Shown: positions 37,492 to 45,778 of the stretch, piece after piece
Numbering within the stretch: position 1 is the stretch's first letter
Layout of the letters: each line of letters begins with the position of its first letter
Assembly: GCA_964244725.1 (NCBI GenBank)
Contig: CAXTJQ010000002.1
Span: 124,001-188,000, forward strand
From: Kumtagia sp964244725
GTDB lineage: Bacteria; Pseudomonadota; Alphaproteobacteria; Rhizobiales; Rhizobiaceae
Reading direction: 5' to 3'
DNA: 64,000 nucleotides
Translations under genes and position numbers: made by a program
Notes under the pieces: generated by a model
The model's input: the letters and a program-made list of their open reading frames with translations, nothing else
Databases searched by the model: none
Told to the model about the DNA's origin: nothing

Positions 37492-37530
37492 GCCCCTTTC
37501 GCAGGCGGGGGGTGTCGTCGCGAAAGGGGC
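37492..37530. other. 11-bp perfect inverted repeat in the gap after the hexapeptide gene
   Basis: GCCCCTTTCGC at 37492-37502 and GCGAAAGGGGC at 37520-37530, with a 17-base loop. No T-run follows on either strand, so it is not a typical intrinsic terminator. It begins 15 bp after the acyltransferase stop and could still act in 3'-end formation. The rest of the gap to 37747 shows nothing I can identify. Confidence 0.45.
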
Positions 37531-37747
37531 AAAGCCGCAGCCTCGGCGGAGAAGGCCGCCGGACACTGCAAGTTCAAGATAGCCACAAAGCTGCAAGATG
37601 AGATGAGGCGGGACTGCGATCACGGCGTGCATTTGGTTGTGCTTCCGCGAACAAACAGTTCCCTGCCTGAGACCCTCCGCTTCCCAAGCCGGCCCGCACA
37701 GAGCATGATCGGAAGATCGTTTCTCATTTTTAGGTTCGGGGGACTCC

Positions 37748-38665
37748 ATGTCGCGCTTCGTCGCCGCCACGCTTGCCGGGGTTCTTTGCCTCACCATGTC
37801 CGCCGCTGCCCAGGTGGCGCCGTTTCCGCCGAGCTTCGAAATCAAGGAGATCGCAACCAACGGCGCCACAATTCATGTGCGCGTCGGCGGGCAGGGGCCC
37901 GCGGTCGTTCTGCTGCACGGTTATGGCGAGACGGGCGATATGTGGGGCGCAATGGCGACCGACCTCGCGCGCGACCACACGGTCGTCGTGCCCGACCTGC
38001 GCGGCATGGGGCTTTCAAGCAAGCCTCCCGGCGGCTTCGACAAGAAGAACCAGGGCGAGGATGTCGCCGGCGTGCTCGACGCGCTGAAGATTCAAAGAGC
38101 CGATCTCGTCACGCACGATATCGGCAACATGGTCGGCTTCGCCTTCGCCGCCGAGCATCGCGACCGGGTGACGAAATTCTTGCCGATCGACGCGCCGCTT
38201 CCCGGCGTCGGGCCGTGGGAGGAGATTTTAAAAAACCCGCTGCTCTGGCACTTCCGCTTCGGCGGGCCGGACATGGAGCGCCTCGTCGCAGGGCGCGAGC
38301 GCATCTATCTCGACCGCTTCTGGAACGAGTTCTCTGCCGACCCGTCGCATTTCACCGAGGCCAGCCGTGAGCACTACGCCGCGCTCTACGCGCTGCCAGG
38401 CGCGATGCATTCCGGCTTCGCCCAATTCGCTGCCTTCGACCAGGACGCTATCGACAACAAGGCGTTTCTTGCACAGGGCGGCAAGCTCGCCATGCCGGTG
38501 CTGGCGCTCGGCGGCGAAAAATCGTTCGGGCTGACCATGGCCGAAGTGATGCGCTTCGCCGCGACCGACGTGACCGGCGACATCGTGCCGGGAAGCGGGC
38601 ATTGGATCATGGAGGAGAACCCGGCGGCGACGATCGGGTTGGTGAGAGGGTTTTTGGAGAGGTAG
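37748..38665 (+). CDS. Exported alpha/beta hydrolase, epoxide hydrolase/dehalogenase-like
   Basis: 305 aa. The signal peptide (residues 1-21, ending MSAAAQ) implies periplasmic location. The alpha/beta core starts VVLLHGYGETGDMW (oxyanion HG), with VVPDLRGMGLSSKP next. The nucleophile elbow is THDIGNMVG, so the nucleophile is Asp, as in epoxide hydrolases and haloalkane or fluoroacetate dehalogenases. A late PGSGHWIMEENP supplies the catalytic His. The substrate is unknown. Confidence 0.87.
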   Translation: MSRFVAATLAGVLCLTMSAAAQVAPFPPSFEIKEIATNGATIHVRVGGQGPAVVLLHGYGETGDMWGAMATDLARDHTVVVPDLRGMGLSSKPPGGFDKKNQGEDVAGVLDALKIQRADLVTHDIGNMVGFAFAAEHRDRVTKFLPIDAPLPGVGPWEEILKNPLLWHFRFGGPDMERLVAGRERIYLDRFWNEFSADPSHFTEASREHYAALYALPGAMHSGFAQFAAFDQDAIDNKAFLAQGGKLAMPVLALGGEKSFGLTMAEVMRFAATDVTGDIVPGSGHWIMEENPAATIGLVRGFLER

Positions 38666-38685
38666 CTGCCTGAAGCGCGGTGATC

Positions 38686-38714
38686 TTGTTGAACTGATGT
38701 ATATGGAGTATATA
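38686..38714 (+). promoter_or_regulatory. Candidate promoter of the toxin-antitoxin pair
   Basis: TTGTTG (38686-38691) and TATATA (38709-38714) separated by 17 bases, 25 bp before the toxin ATG. Good sigma-70-like geometry in an AT-rich patch; antitoxin autoregulation here is likely from family precedent. Confidence 0.4.
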
Positions 38715-38739
38715 TCGCACGTGACGTGACGGAGATTGC

Positions 38740-39009
38740 ATGAACCTCCGCTGGAACCCGACCAAAAATGCCGAACTGCGCGAGCGATACGGCATCGGGT
38801 TCGATCGGATCGTTGCGGCATTGGAACGGGGCGATGTTCTGGACAATCGCCGGCATCCCAATATCGAGAACCACGGACACCAGAGGCAATTGATCGTGTT
38901 GATCGACGACTATGTCTGGGTGGTCCCTGCGGTAGACGATGGAGACATCACCTTTCTCAAGACGATGTTTCCGAGCCGTAAGGCGACAAAGAGATATCTG
39001 GAGCGATAG
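38740..39009 (+). CDS. BrnT-like ribonuclease toxin
   Basis: 89 aa. NLRWNPTKNAELRERYGIGFDRIVAAL at the N-terminus, then VLIDDYVWVVPAVDD and TFLKTMFPSRKATKRYL at the end, correspond to the small BrnT/DUF4258-type toxin fold of type II systems. The protein would cleave RNA and be neutralised by the next gene's product. Stop and next start are contiguous (TAGATG), which is usual for such pairs. The assignment to BrnT rather than a related family is by pattern only. Confidence 0.72.
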   Translation: MNLRWNPTKNAELRERYGIGFDRIVAALERGDVLDNRRHPNIENHGHQRQLIVLIDDYVWVVPAVDDGDITFLKTMFPSRKATKRYLER

Positions 39010-39282
39010 ATGGACAAGTTCAAAGACCTCACAGAGGAAGAAGAACGCGAGATCATGGCGTTCAGCGATGAAGACGGCTGGATTTCGACCGACAATCTCG
39101 AGCGCGAGCGCGCGTTCTGGATGCAAGCTGCGCGCAACACGCTGGACGGCAAGCGGGAGCGGATTTCGATTTCCATCCCGCTGCGCGATCTGGCGCGGCT
39201 GAAGACGCGGGCTGCGGAAGAGGGCATGCCGTATCAGACGCTGATCAACTCGATTCTGCATAAATATGTGGAGCAGGGTTGA
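39010..39282 (+). CDS. CopG-type antitoxin (BrnA-like)
   Basis: 90 aa, starting directly after the toxin stop. The N-terminal half (FKDLTEEEEREIMAFSDEDG) is acidic and probably wraps the toxin; the C-terminal half ERISISIPLRDLARLKTRAA...YQTLINSILHKYV is a ribbon-helix-helix DNA-binding segment as in CopG_antitoxin. It should repress its own promoter. Confidence 0.78.
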   Translation: MDKFKDLTEEEEREIMAFSDEDGWISTDNLERERAFWMQAARNTLDGKRERISISIPLRDLARLKTRAAEEGMPYQTLINSILHKYVEQG

Positions 39283-39543
39283 GGGACGATCTTAGCATCA
39301 AGTTTACCTGTCGCGTCCATCCCTGAGAAACTTCACTAAAAAGAATATCCTGCTCCGCTCCGCAAAGGCGCAACCTCTTTTTGTGCGTGACCTGCGCCTT
39401 ACTTCTAATAACGACTTCGATAAAAAGCCGAAATTCTGAACAAACTTTCAGACCACACAGCAGCGGCGTTTGAGGCGAAGGTGAAAAAGGCGGACATCGG
39501 GCAGGTTATGGCGACGGAGCGGTCGACTGCCATCGACATGGGC

Positions 39544-40647
39544 TTAGGAATTGTCCACAATCAACTTTAGATCGGGCGAGCCCTTCATATTTGTGTGCGC
39601 CGACGGCGTTCCGGTGACGCCAATCATTGCAATGCCGAAAAGAAGATCATTTACGTCACTCTCTTCTAAGCCCAGCTGTTTGGCTATATCACTCACAAAT
39701 ATTTGTTCCCGCCGGAGTTGCTTCAGGACGATTTCTGCAAGCTTGGACATCTCTGGAGCGGCATCATACGGCTCCGATCTCCGATATCCACGTTGAGAAA
39801 TTTGCTTAAACAACGCGCGATAGTGCCAATCTGAAATCAACTGGAGCTTATGAAGGCGAACTACATAGGCGGCGATCGAGACACCCCAAATAGACTTGTT
39901 GGGAACAATGTTGCGCAAATCTGGCAACCTTGGCGCAGTCGTTCGGAAGCCGTCACGCGGCATCAAAAAGGCCGATGCAAAATCGTCCGCGTCCTTTTCT
40001 ACATCGCGCCCTTCGTAGCGACCGTGACGATGCAATACGAGATGCGCGAGCTCGTGCGCAGCATCAAATCTACGTCGTGCCGAAGATTTTTTCGTATTCA
40101 AAAATACGAATGGTTTGTGATTATGCCAAGTGCAACAGGCGTCTACGTCGGCAATATCAAGTGCAAGCGAAAATACGCGAACGCCTTTCGACTCGAGAAG
40201 GTGCACCATATTGGAGATTGGCTTCTCGCCAAGACCCCATTGGGATCGCAATTCACATGCTGCCTCTTCTGAACCACCCACATCGCGTAGCTCGGGTATC
40301 TGGTTCAGGGGCAGATCGAATTTCTTTTCGACCCATTCACATAGTGCGAATGCAATCGCAGCGCTTCCAAGCGCCATGTCCCTCTTCGAAGAACTAAGTT
40401 TGGAAAACGACCTAAAACTGACTTGTGACGAATCCGGACCAGCAAGATGTCCCTTTGAAAAAAAATCCTGACTTACTCTTAAGGTTTGCGACAGGCGCAC
40501 AACCTTGTCGGCTAGCGGAGCGAACTCGCCGGCTTCATAGGCAGAGATAGTTCGAAGGTCTGCGTCAATCGCTTCCGCCAGTTCCGTTTTATTAAGCCCG
40601 CGCTTTTTTCGGATCCAAGAAAGGCGTTCTGGATGAAAACCAGACAT
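39544..40647 (-). CDS. HTH regulator with ImmA/IrrE metallopeptidase domain
   Basis: 367 aa. An N-terminal XRE-type helix-turn-helix (residues 6-60: LSWIRKKRGLNKTELAEAIDADLRTISAYEAGE) is fused to an IrrE/ImmA-type zinc peptidase with HELAHLVLH (HExxH) near residue 198. Such proteins cleave or regulate partner repressors in mobile elements and stress responses. The gene is AT-richer than its neighbours and its start overlaps the preceding gene's stop by one base, so the two form an operon in an apparently acquired segment. Confidence 0.85.
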   Translation of the reverse strand: MSGFHPERLSWIRKKRGLNKTELAEAIDADLRTISAYEAGEFAPLADKVVRLSQTLRVSQDFFSKGHLAGPDSSQVSFRSFSKLSSSKRDMALGSAAIAFALCEWVEKKFDLPLNQIPELRDVGGSEEAACELRSQWGLGEKPISNMVHLLESKGVRVFSLALDIADVDACCTWHNHKPFVFLNTKKSSARRRFDAAHELAHLVLHRHGRYEGRDVEKDADDFASAFLMPRDGFRTTAPRLPDLRNIVPNKSIWGVSIAAYVVRLHKLQLISDWHYRALFKQISQRGYRRSEPYDAAPEMSKLAEIVLKQLRREQIFVSDIAKQLGLEESDVNDLLFGIAMIGVTGTPSAHTNMKGSPDLKLIVDNS

Positions 40648-41279
40648 CAGGTGCTCTTGCGCCGCACGGGTACGTCGAAGCCACCGTCGTCAAATCCTGC
40701 TGTCAGATCGGGTCCTGAATCTTCTTTAGTTATGGGAAGTATGATCCTTTCTCGCCAAACGGAAATATGTTTCTCCGCTGACAATCCGATTGGAAGCGAT
40801 AATTCGGCGTGAATGCCGTCGGATTTCTTGCAATAGATAAGATACCAAGTCGGACGAACAACTACGACAACCGGGTCAGGAACCGGCAGACGCAATGCAA
40901 GCTGGTTCCCAGCAATTGCATTTTCTGTACAGATTCCTTTATCTGATACCGTCGCTAGGCTTGCGACAGGATCACCGGTGCCTTCATCACCCTTAGCTAT
41001 ATTTATCGCGAAGCGATTGTCAGGGTGCGCAGTCAACGCGAATCCGCGTTCCTCTTCCCGCGACCAACGCTTCTCCTTCAGACGCCCTCGCAGTGCGAAG
41101 ATCGCCTCGCTTGCGACCGTAATTCCGGTTCCCCAGGAAGGATGATCGGGCGTCTGAGAATTAATCGTGAGAGCGATATGCCGAACAACGTCGAGTAATT
41201 CTGCAATTGTCAGATCTAACTCTGACAGCTTTCCAGCGACATCGCTTGTTCTCTGATAGATTTTGCACGGCTCACCCAA
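40647..41279 (-). CDS. Unknown 210-aa protein, partner of the ImmA/IrrE gene
   Basis: No domain recognised. The N-terminal 90 residues look helical (SDVAGKLSELDLTIAELLDVVRHIAL), the middle is mixed with a hydrophobic strand VVVVVRPTWYLIY, and the end is GFDDGGFDVPVRRKST. Low GC like the next gene, to which it is translationally coupled (TGATG). Partners of ImmA-type proteases are often repressors or substrates; that is only an analogy. A perfect 13-bp inverted repeat lies just upstream. Confidence 0.6.
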   Translation of the reverse strand: MGEPCKIYQRTSDVAGKLSELDLTIAELLDVVRHIALTINSQTPDHPSWGTGITVASEAIFALRGRLKEKRWSREEERGFALTAHPDNRFAINIAKGDEGTGDPVASLATVSDKGICTENAIAGNQLALRLPVPDPVVVVVRPTWYLIYCKKSDGIHAELSLPIGLSAEKHISVWRERIILPITKEDSGPDLTAGFDDGGFDVPVRRKST

Positions 41280-41292
41280 GGGAGATCTCCGA

Positions 41293-41334
41293 CTTCCGAT
41301 TTTTCTCCCTCATTTGTGGATGAAAAATCGGAAG
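41293..41334. promoter_or_regulatory. 13-bp perfect inverted repeat between the accessory operon and uvrD
   Basis: CTTCCGATTTTTC (41293-41305) and GAAAAATCGGAAG (41322-41334), 16-base spacer. It lies 13 bp upstream of the 41279 start and 25 bp beyond the uvrD stop. It may be the uvrD transcription end, or an operator for the HTH-ImmA protein encoded in the adjacent operon. Confidence 0.5.
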
Positions 41335-41359
41335 TTCGCAAGAGGCATGCAAAGAAGAT

Positions 41360-44101
41360 TCACACCCTCGCGACGAACCCGTCCAGCACCTTCTTCTGAC
41401 CCGCCCGATCGAAATCGATCGTCAGCTTGTTGCCTTCGATGGCGCTCACATTGCCGTTGCCGAATTTCTGGTGGAAGACGCGGTCGCCGACGGTGAAGGG
41501 GGAGGGGTCGGGGGAGACGGATTTGGCGACGAGTTCGCCTTCGATGGTTCGCGCCTTGATCGAGCCGCGGCCGGCGCCGAGGGCGGAGTCGGGTTCGCCG
41601 TAGCCGATGCGTTCGACCTGGTGGCCGGAGCGGGAGCCCCAGTTGCGGTCGGTCGCGGCGGTCTTGTTGGCCTGCGCGCGCGCCCAGCCGGGGGTGGCGT
41701 AGGTGTTGGAAAACGCGCCGCCGCCGGATGATCCGGAACTGCCTGAGCCGGATCCGCCCGAGGCCGAGCCGTTCGTGCCTGACGAGCCCGCTCCGCCGAC
41801 ATTGTCGAAGCGCGACGCGCCATAGGGGTTCTGGCGGCCGCCGCGACCGCTGGCGAAGGAACCGCCGCCAAAATTATTGCCGTAGCCGCCATAGGAATTG
41901 CCGGCATCGGCGATTTCGACGTGGGCTTCCGGCAGTTCGTCGAGGAACCGCGAGGGGATGGTCGACTGCCACAGGCCGTGGATGCGGCGGTTGGAGACGA
42001 ACCAGAGGTGCAGGTTCCGCTTGGCGCGGGTCAGGCCGACATAGGCGAGGCGGCGCTCTTCCTCCAGGCCGGAGCGGCCGCCCTCGTCGAGCGCGCGCTG
42101 GTGGGGAAACAGGCCTTCCTCCCAGCCGGGCAGGATGACCGTCTCGAATTCGAGGCCCTTGGCCGAATGCAGCGTCATGATCGAGACGGCGTCGAGCTCG
42201 GCGTTCTGCTCGGTGTCCATGACGAGCGCGACGTGCTCCAGGAAGGAGCGCAACGATTCGTATTCCTCCATGGAGCGGATCAGCTCCTTGAGGTTGTCGA
42301 GCCGGCCGGGCGCCTCGGCCGAGCGGTCGTTCTTCCACATGTCGGTGTAGCCGCTCTCCTCCAGGATAATCTCGGCGAGCTCGGTGTGCGGCGTGGTGTC
42401 GATGAGGCCCTGCCAGCGCGAAAAATTGGCGGTGACGGCGCGAAGGGCCGCGCGCGGCTTGGGCTTCAGCTCGTCGCTTTCGGCGAGGTCGCCGGCAGCC
42501 TGAAGCATCGGGATTTTGCGCGCGCGCGAAAGGTCATGGACCTGGCGGATCGCGGCTTCGCCCAGGCCCCGCTTGGGGACGTTGACGATGCGCTCGAAGG
42601 CGAGGTCGTCGGCGCCTTGGGCCACGACGCGAAGATAGGCCATCGCGTCGCGAATTTCCTGGCGCTCGTAGAAGCGCGGGCCGCCGATGACGCGGTAGTT
42701 GAGGCCGAGCGTGACGAAGCGATCCTCGAACTCCCGCATCTGAAAGGACGCGCGGACGAGGATCGCGATGTCGTTGAGAAGGTGGCCGGTGCGCTGGTGC
42801 TGCTCGATGGTCTCGCCGACGGCGCGCGCCTCCTCCTCCGAGTCCCAGGCGGCGTGGACGTTGACCTTGGCGTCGTCGGGATCGGCGCGGTCGGTGAATA
42901 GCGTCTTGCCGAGGCGGCCTTCGTTGTGGGCGATGAGGTGGGAGGCGGCGCCGAGGATGTGCGCGGTCGAGCGATAGTTGCGCTCCAGCCGGATGACGGC
43001 CGCGCCGGGAAAATCCTTCTCGAAGCGCAGGATGTTGTCGACCTCCGCCCCGCGCCAACCGTAGATCGACTGGTCGTCGTCGCCGACGCAGCAGATATTG
43101 ATGGGGGCGCTGCCAGACCTGACGCCAATCTCCCTCCCTGTGGGGGAGATGTCGGCAAAGCCGACAGAGGGGGCTGCTGTCCCGCCAACCGTTCGATTTG
43201 AGGGGTTGCGCTCCACGTTGCCCCCCTCTGTCCTGCCGGACATCTCCCCCACAATGGGGGAGATCGGCGGCTTCGGCCGCTGCGCCAAGAGCCGCAGCCA
43301 CATGTATTGGGCGGTATTGGTGTCCTGGTACTCGTCGACGAGGATGTATCTGAAGCGGCGATGGTAGTCGGCCAGCACGTCGTGGTTGGCGCGCAGGATG
43401 CGGATGGGGTGGCAGAGCAGGTCGCCGAAATCGCAGGCGTTGAGCGTCAGCAGGCGGTCCTGGTAGGCTTTATAGAGTTCGCGGCCGCGGCCGTTGGCAA
43501 AGGCGCGGGCGTCGCCTTCCGGGATGTCGGCGGGCGCGAGGCCCTTGTTCTTCCAGCCGTCGACCATCTGCGCGAACTGGCGCGCGGGCCAGCGCTTGTC
43601 GTCCAGGTTTTCGGCCTGGATCAGCTGCTTCATCAGCCGCACCTGGTCGTCGGTGTCGAGGATGGTGAAATCGGAGCGCAGGCCGGCGAGCTCGGCGTGA
43701 CGGCGCAGCATCCTGACGCCGATCGAGTGGAACGTGCCGAGCCAGGGCATGCCCTCGACCTGCTCGCCGACCAGCAGGCCGACGCGGTTGCGCATCTCGC
43801 GCGCGGCCTTGTTGGTGAAAGTGACGGCGAGGATTTGCGACGGCCAGGCCTTGGCCGTCGCAAGGATGTGGGCGATGCGCGTGGTCAGCACGCGGGTCTT
43901 GCCCGTGCCGGCCCCGGCCAGCACCAGCACGGGACCTTCGGTCGTTTCGACGGCAAGGCGCTGTTCCGGGTTCAGCCCGCTCAGATAATCGGGGGCAGGG
44001 GTCGACCCCTGGCGCGCGGCCATGGCGCGCGCGGCAATACCGGAGACGCGACGCGGCGCGTCGTCCTCGAAAGGCGGAGTGTTCTGCGGGAATGCGGCCA
44101 T
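41360..44101 (-). CDS. uvrD: UvrD/PcrA-type DNA helicase with an in-frame repeat element
   Basis: 913 aa 3'-5' superfamily 1 helicase in repair and replication. Motifs run in order: LNPEQRLAVE (Q motif), AGAGTGKT (Walker A), TFTNKAAREMRNR, VDEYQDTN (Walker B), GDDDQSIYGWRG, RLERNYRST, and later MTLHSAKGLEF and VGLTRAKRNLHL. Between VDEYQDTN and GDDDQSIYGWRG, residues about 279-327 are foreign: they translate a palindromic repeat. The C-terminal region has a Gly/Ser-rich linker and a Tudor-like end. ATG 44101 is used; a TTG ten codons upstream is possible. Confidence 0.94.
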   Translation of the reverse strand: MAAFPQNTPPFEDDAPRRVSGIAARAMAARQGSTPAPDYLSGLNPEQRLAVETTEGPVLVLAGAGTGKTRVLTTRIAHILATAKAWPSQILAVTFTNKAAREMRNRVGLLVGEQVEGMPWLGTFHSIGVRMLRRHAELAGLRSDFTILDTDDQVRLMKQLIQAENLDDKRWPARQFAQMVDGWKNKGLAPADIPEGDARAFANGRGRELYKAYQDRLLTLNACDFGDLLCHPIRILRANHDVLADYHRRFRYILVDEYQDTNTAQYMWLRLLAQRPKPPISPIVGEMSGRTEGGNVERNPSNRTVGGTAAPSVGFADISPTGREIGVRSGSAPINICCVGDDDQSIYGWRGAEVDNILRFEKDFPGAAVIRLERNYRSTAHILGAASHLIAHNEGRLGKTLFTDRADPDDAKVNVHAAWDSEEEARAVGETIEQHQRTGHLLNDIAILVRASFQMREFEDRFVTLGLNYRVIGGPRFYERQEIRDAMAYLRVVAQGADDLAFERIVNVPKRGLGEAAIRQVHDLSRARKIPMLQAAGDLAESDELKPKPRAALRAVTANFSRWQGLIDTTPHTELAEIILEESGYTDMWKNDRSAEAPGRLDNLKELIRSMEEYESLRSFLEHVALVMDTEQNAELDAVSIMTLHSAKGLEFETVILPGWEEGLFPHQRALDEGGRSGLEEERRLAYVGLTRAKRNLHLWFVSNRRIHGLWQSTIPSRFLDELPEAHVEIADAGNSYGGYGNNFGGGSFASGRGGRQNPYGASRFDNVGGAGSSGTNGSASGGSGSGSSGSSGGGAFSNTYATPGWARAQANKTAATDRNWGSRSGHQVERIGYGEPDSALGAGRGSIKARTIEGELVAKSVSPDPSPFTVGDRVFHQKFGNGNVSAIEGNKLTIDFDRAGQKKVLDGFVARV
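43124..43268. repeat. Palindromic repeat element (RIME-like) inside uvrD
   Basis: About 145 bp bounded by two ~50-bp inverted arms (43124-43173 and 43221-43268). Each arm holds its own hairpin, for example CTCCCCCACAATGGGGGAG in the right arm. The centre (43174-43220) is unique. The pattern of nested palindromes resembles the rhizobial RIME mosaic elements. The uvrD frame stays open across it. Family identity is from memory of the pattern, not a search. Confidence 0.8.
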
Positions 44102-44147
44102 CGCCTCCGAATGTAGTGATTCGGGGACCAAAGGCCAGAAGGGCGGG

Positions 44148-45158
44148 TCAGAACGTTCGGCGCGCGACCGGATTCAACATCGCGTTCAGCGCCAATCCGG
44201 TCGATCGCCTGCCAGTCATCGCCTCGAAAAAGGCAATGGCGTCAGGCCCCGCCAAGTCGGCTTTCGAGGAGAATTCCTCGGCGATCGTCCCGTCGAACCA
44301 GATACGCTTCGCGTGGCGGCGGGTGCGGACGAAAACGGCGCCGGCCGTCTCCCATTCGACTCCCACCTCGAGATAGGAGCACGGCCTGCGATCCTGCGGC
44401 GCTTCAGAGCGATACACGCACATCCCGGACGCCAGAGGGAGACCGTCGCTGGTATTCGGAATGAGCTCGTCCTCGACCACCGGCGCGCGAAAACCGCCTT
44501 CCTTGCGGAAATGAACGTGGCGCAGATCGCCCGGCAACAGCGTCCGCCAACCCTCTTCGCCGAGGTGCCGGTTCAGCACCGCCGAGAAACCAGACCCCGG
44601 AATACCCGAACAGAGATGCCGTCCGTCCAGATCGAACTGATCGACGAAATGCGGTCCGAGCACCATCGGACTGGCGAGCGTCTCATACTTCGCGGACGCC
44701 GGATGCAGCCGAAAGGGGATGTTCGAGTTGATGATCTGGAAGACGCCGCCGGCCGCCATGCTGGCGTCCAGCATCGAAACCGTGTCCGACCAGAGGCGCG
44801 GATCGATGCCCTTGCCGGCCCCCGGCCCCCGCGCCGTCGTCCTGAGCAAGACCGAATTGCAAAAGATGATGTCGAACGGCCCGTGGCGCTCGATCTCGGC
44901 CGGGCTCGACTCGAATATGCAGGCGCTGTCGCCGAGCTGGGCGCGCGCGATGCGCATATCGTGCCAGTCGATGTCGCAGCCGAAGAGCCGCGCATTGGGA
45001 AACAGCAGCCGCGCGGTCGCCAGTTCCTCGCCAGTGGAACTTCCGAAAGACAGGATCGAGATGCCGTAGTCGCTCGGAAAATACCGCCGAAGCACAGCGA
45101 GTTCATTCCAGTAGCGCCCGAGGAAAGTATGGCTATTGGTCTGCAACTGGGTCTGCAT
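44148..45158 (-). CDS. Putative SAM-dependent methyltransferase-like protein
   Basis: 336 aa. A Rossmann-type segment ISILSFGSSTGEELATARLL near residue 40 with LFGCDIDWHD following, and FDIIFCNSVLL near 100, looks like class I methyltransferase motifs I and II plus post-motif, CheR-like in style. The C-terminal half (residues 180-336) is unassigned. The start is ATG 45158, eight codons below the longest frame, because GAGGAAGG lies five bases ahead. Substrate unknown. Confidence 0.6.
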   Translation of the reverse strand: MQTQLQTNSHTFLGRYWNELAVLRRYFPSDYGISILSFGSSTGEELATARLLFPNARLFGCDIDWHDMRIARAQLGDSACIFESSPAEIERHGPFDIIFCNSVLLRTTARGPGAGKGIDPRLWSDTVSMLDASMAAGGVFQIINSNIPFRLHPASAKYETLASPMVLGPHFVDQFDLDGRHLCSGIPGSGFSAVLNRHLGEEGWRTLLPGDLRHVHFRKEGGFRAPVVEDELIPNTSDGLPLASGMCVYRSEAPQDRRPCSYLEVGVEWETAGAVFVRTRRHAKRIWFDGTIAEEFSSKADLAGPDAIAFFEAMTGRRSTGLALNAMLNPVARRTF

Positions 45159-45224
45159 CGTCGCCTTCCTCGCGGCGGTCATCGCCAGCGAACCTTACCC
45201 GCCGGCGGCGCCAGTCGCAGGCGG

Positions 45225-45767
45225 TCAGCTTTCCTCGCGTTCGCTGCGCAAGTTGGTGACGACGCGGCGGTTCTGCACCTTGCACTCGGTCTCGGGGCAG
45301 TCGCGCACCAGGCGGTCCTTGCCGTAGCCCTTGGCCTGGATGCGGTTCGCCGAAACGCCGCCGGCGACGAGGTAGCTCTTCACTGCGTCCGCCCGCTTCT
45401 GCGACAGGGAGACCAGTTGCGAGGCGGAGCCCGGATCGTCGGCGAACCCTTGCAGCTTCACATACCACTGCGAATACTGGAGCAGGAAGGCGATCTGCTT
45501 GTCCAGCGTGGCCTTAGCGGTCGGGTCGAGTTCGGCCGAGCCGGACGCGAAGAAGGTTCGGCGGCCGACCTTGAGGATGAAATCCTCCTCGCTGCCCGCG
45601 CCCGCGTTCTGGAAGCCGGCGGCCGGGTCGTTGGTGTTGCCAGCCTCGTTGGGATTGACCTCGGGCGCGCCGGGGCTCTCGATCCGCGCGGTCGCGCAGG
45701 CGGAGAGCGAAATCAGCAGGGCAGCCAGAAGAAGGCCGCGTGCGGCCTTGGATGGGAGAAAGGTCAC
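45225..45767 (-). CDS. OmpA/Pal-type peptidoglycan-associated lipoprotein
   Basis: 180 aa. GTG start, signal with lipobox SLSAC, a Pro/Asn-rich linker, and a C-terminal OmpA domain: RRTFFASGSAELDPTAKATLD near residue 72, then LQGFADDPGS and LSQKRADAVKSYLVAGGVSANRIQAKGYG, the usual peptidoglycan-binding run. It presumably links the outer membrane to the wall. It lies 11 bp downstream of an L,D-transpeptidase gene on the same strand, which fits an envelope role. Confidence 0.85.
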   Translation of the reverse strand: MTFLPSKAARGLLLAALLISLSACATARIESPGAPEVNPNEAGNTNDPAAGFQNAGAGSEEDFILKVGRRTFFASGSAELDPTAKATLDKQIAFLLQYSQWYVKLQGFADDPGSASQLVSLSQKRADAVKSYLVAGGVSANRIQAKGYGKDRLVRDCPETECKVQNRRVVTNLRSEREES

Positions 45768-45778
45768 GCGCGCACCCG

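Noticed and set aside
39420..39570. Open stretch reading KLSDHTAAAFEAKVKKADIGQ on the + strand
   Set aside because: No start codon with a ribosome site, a stop just upstream, and no recognisable family; at most a gene fragment.
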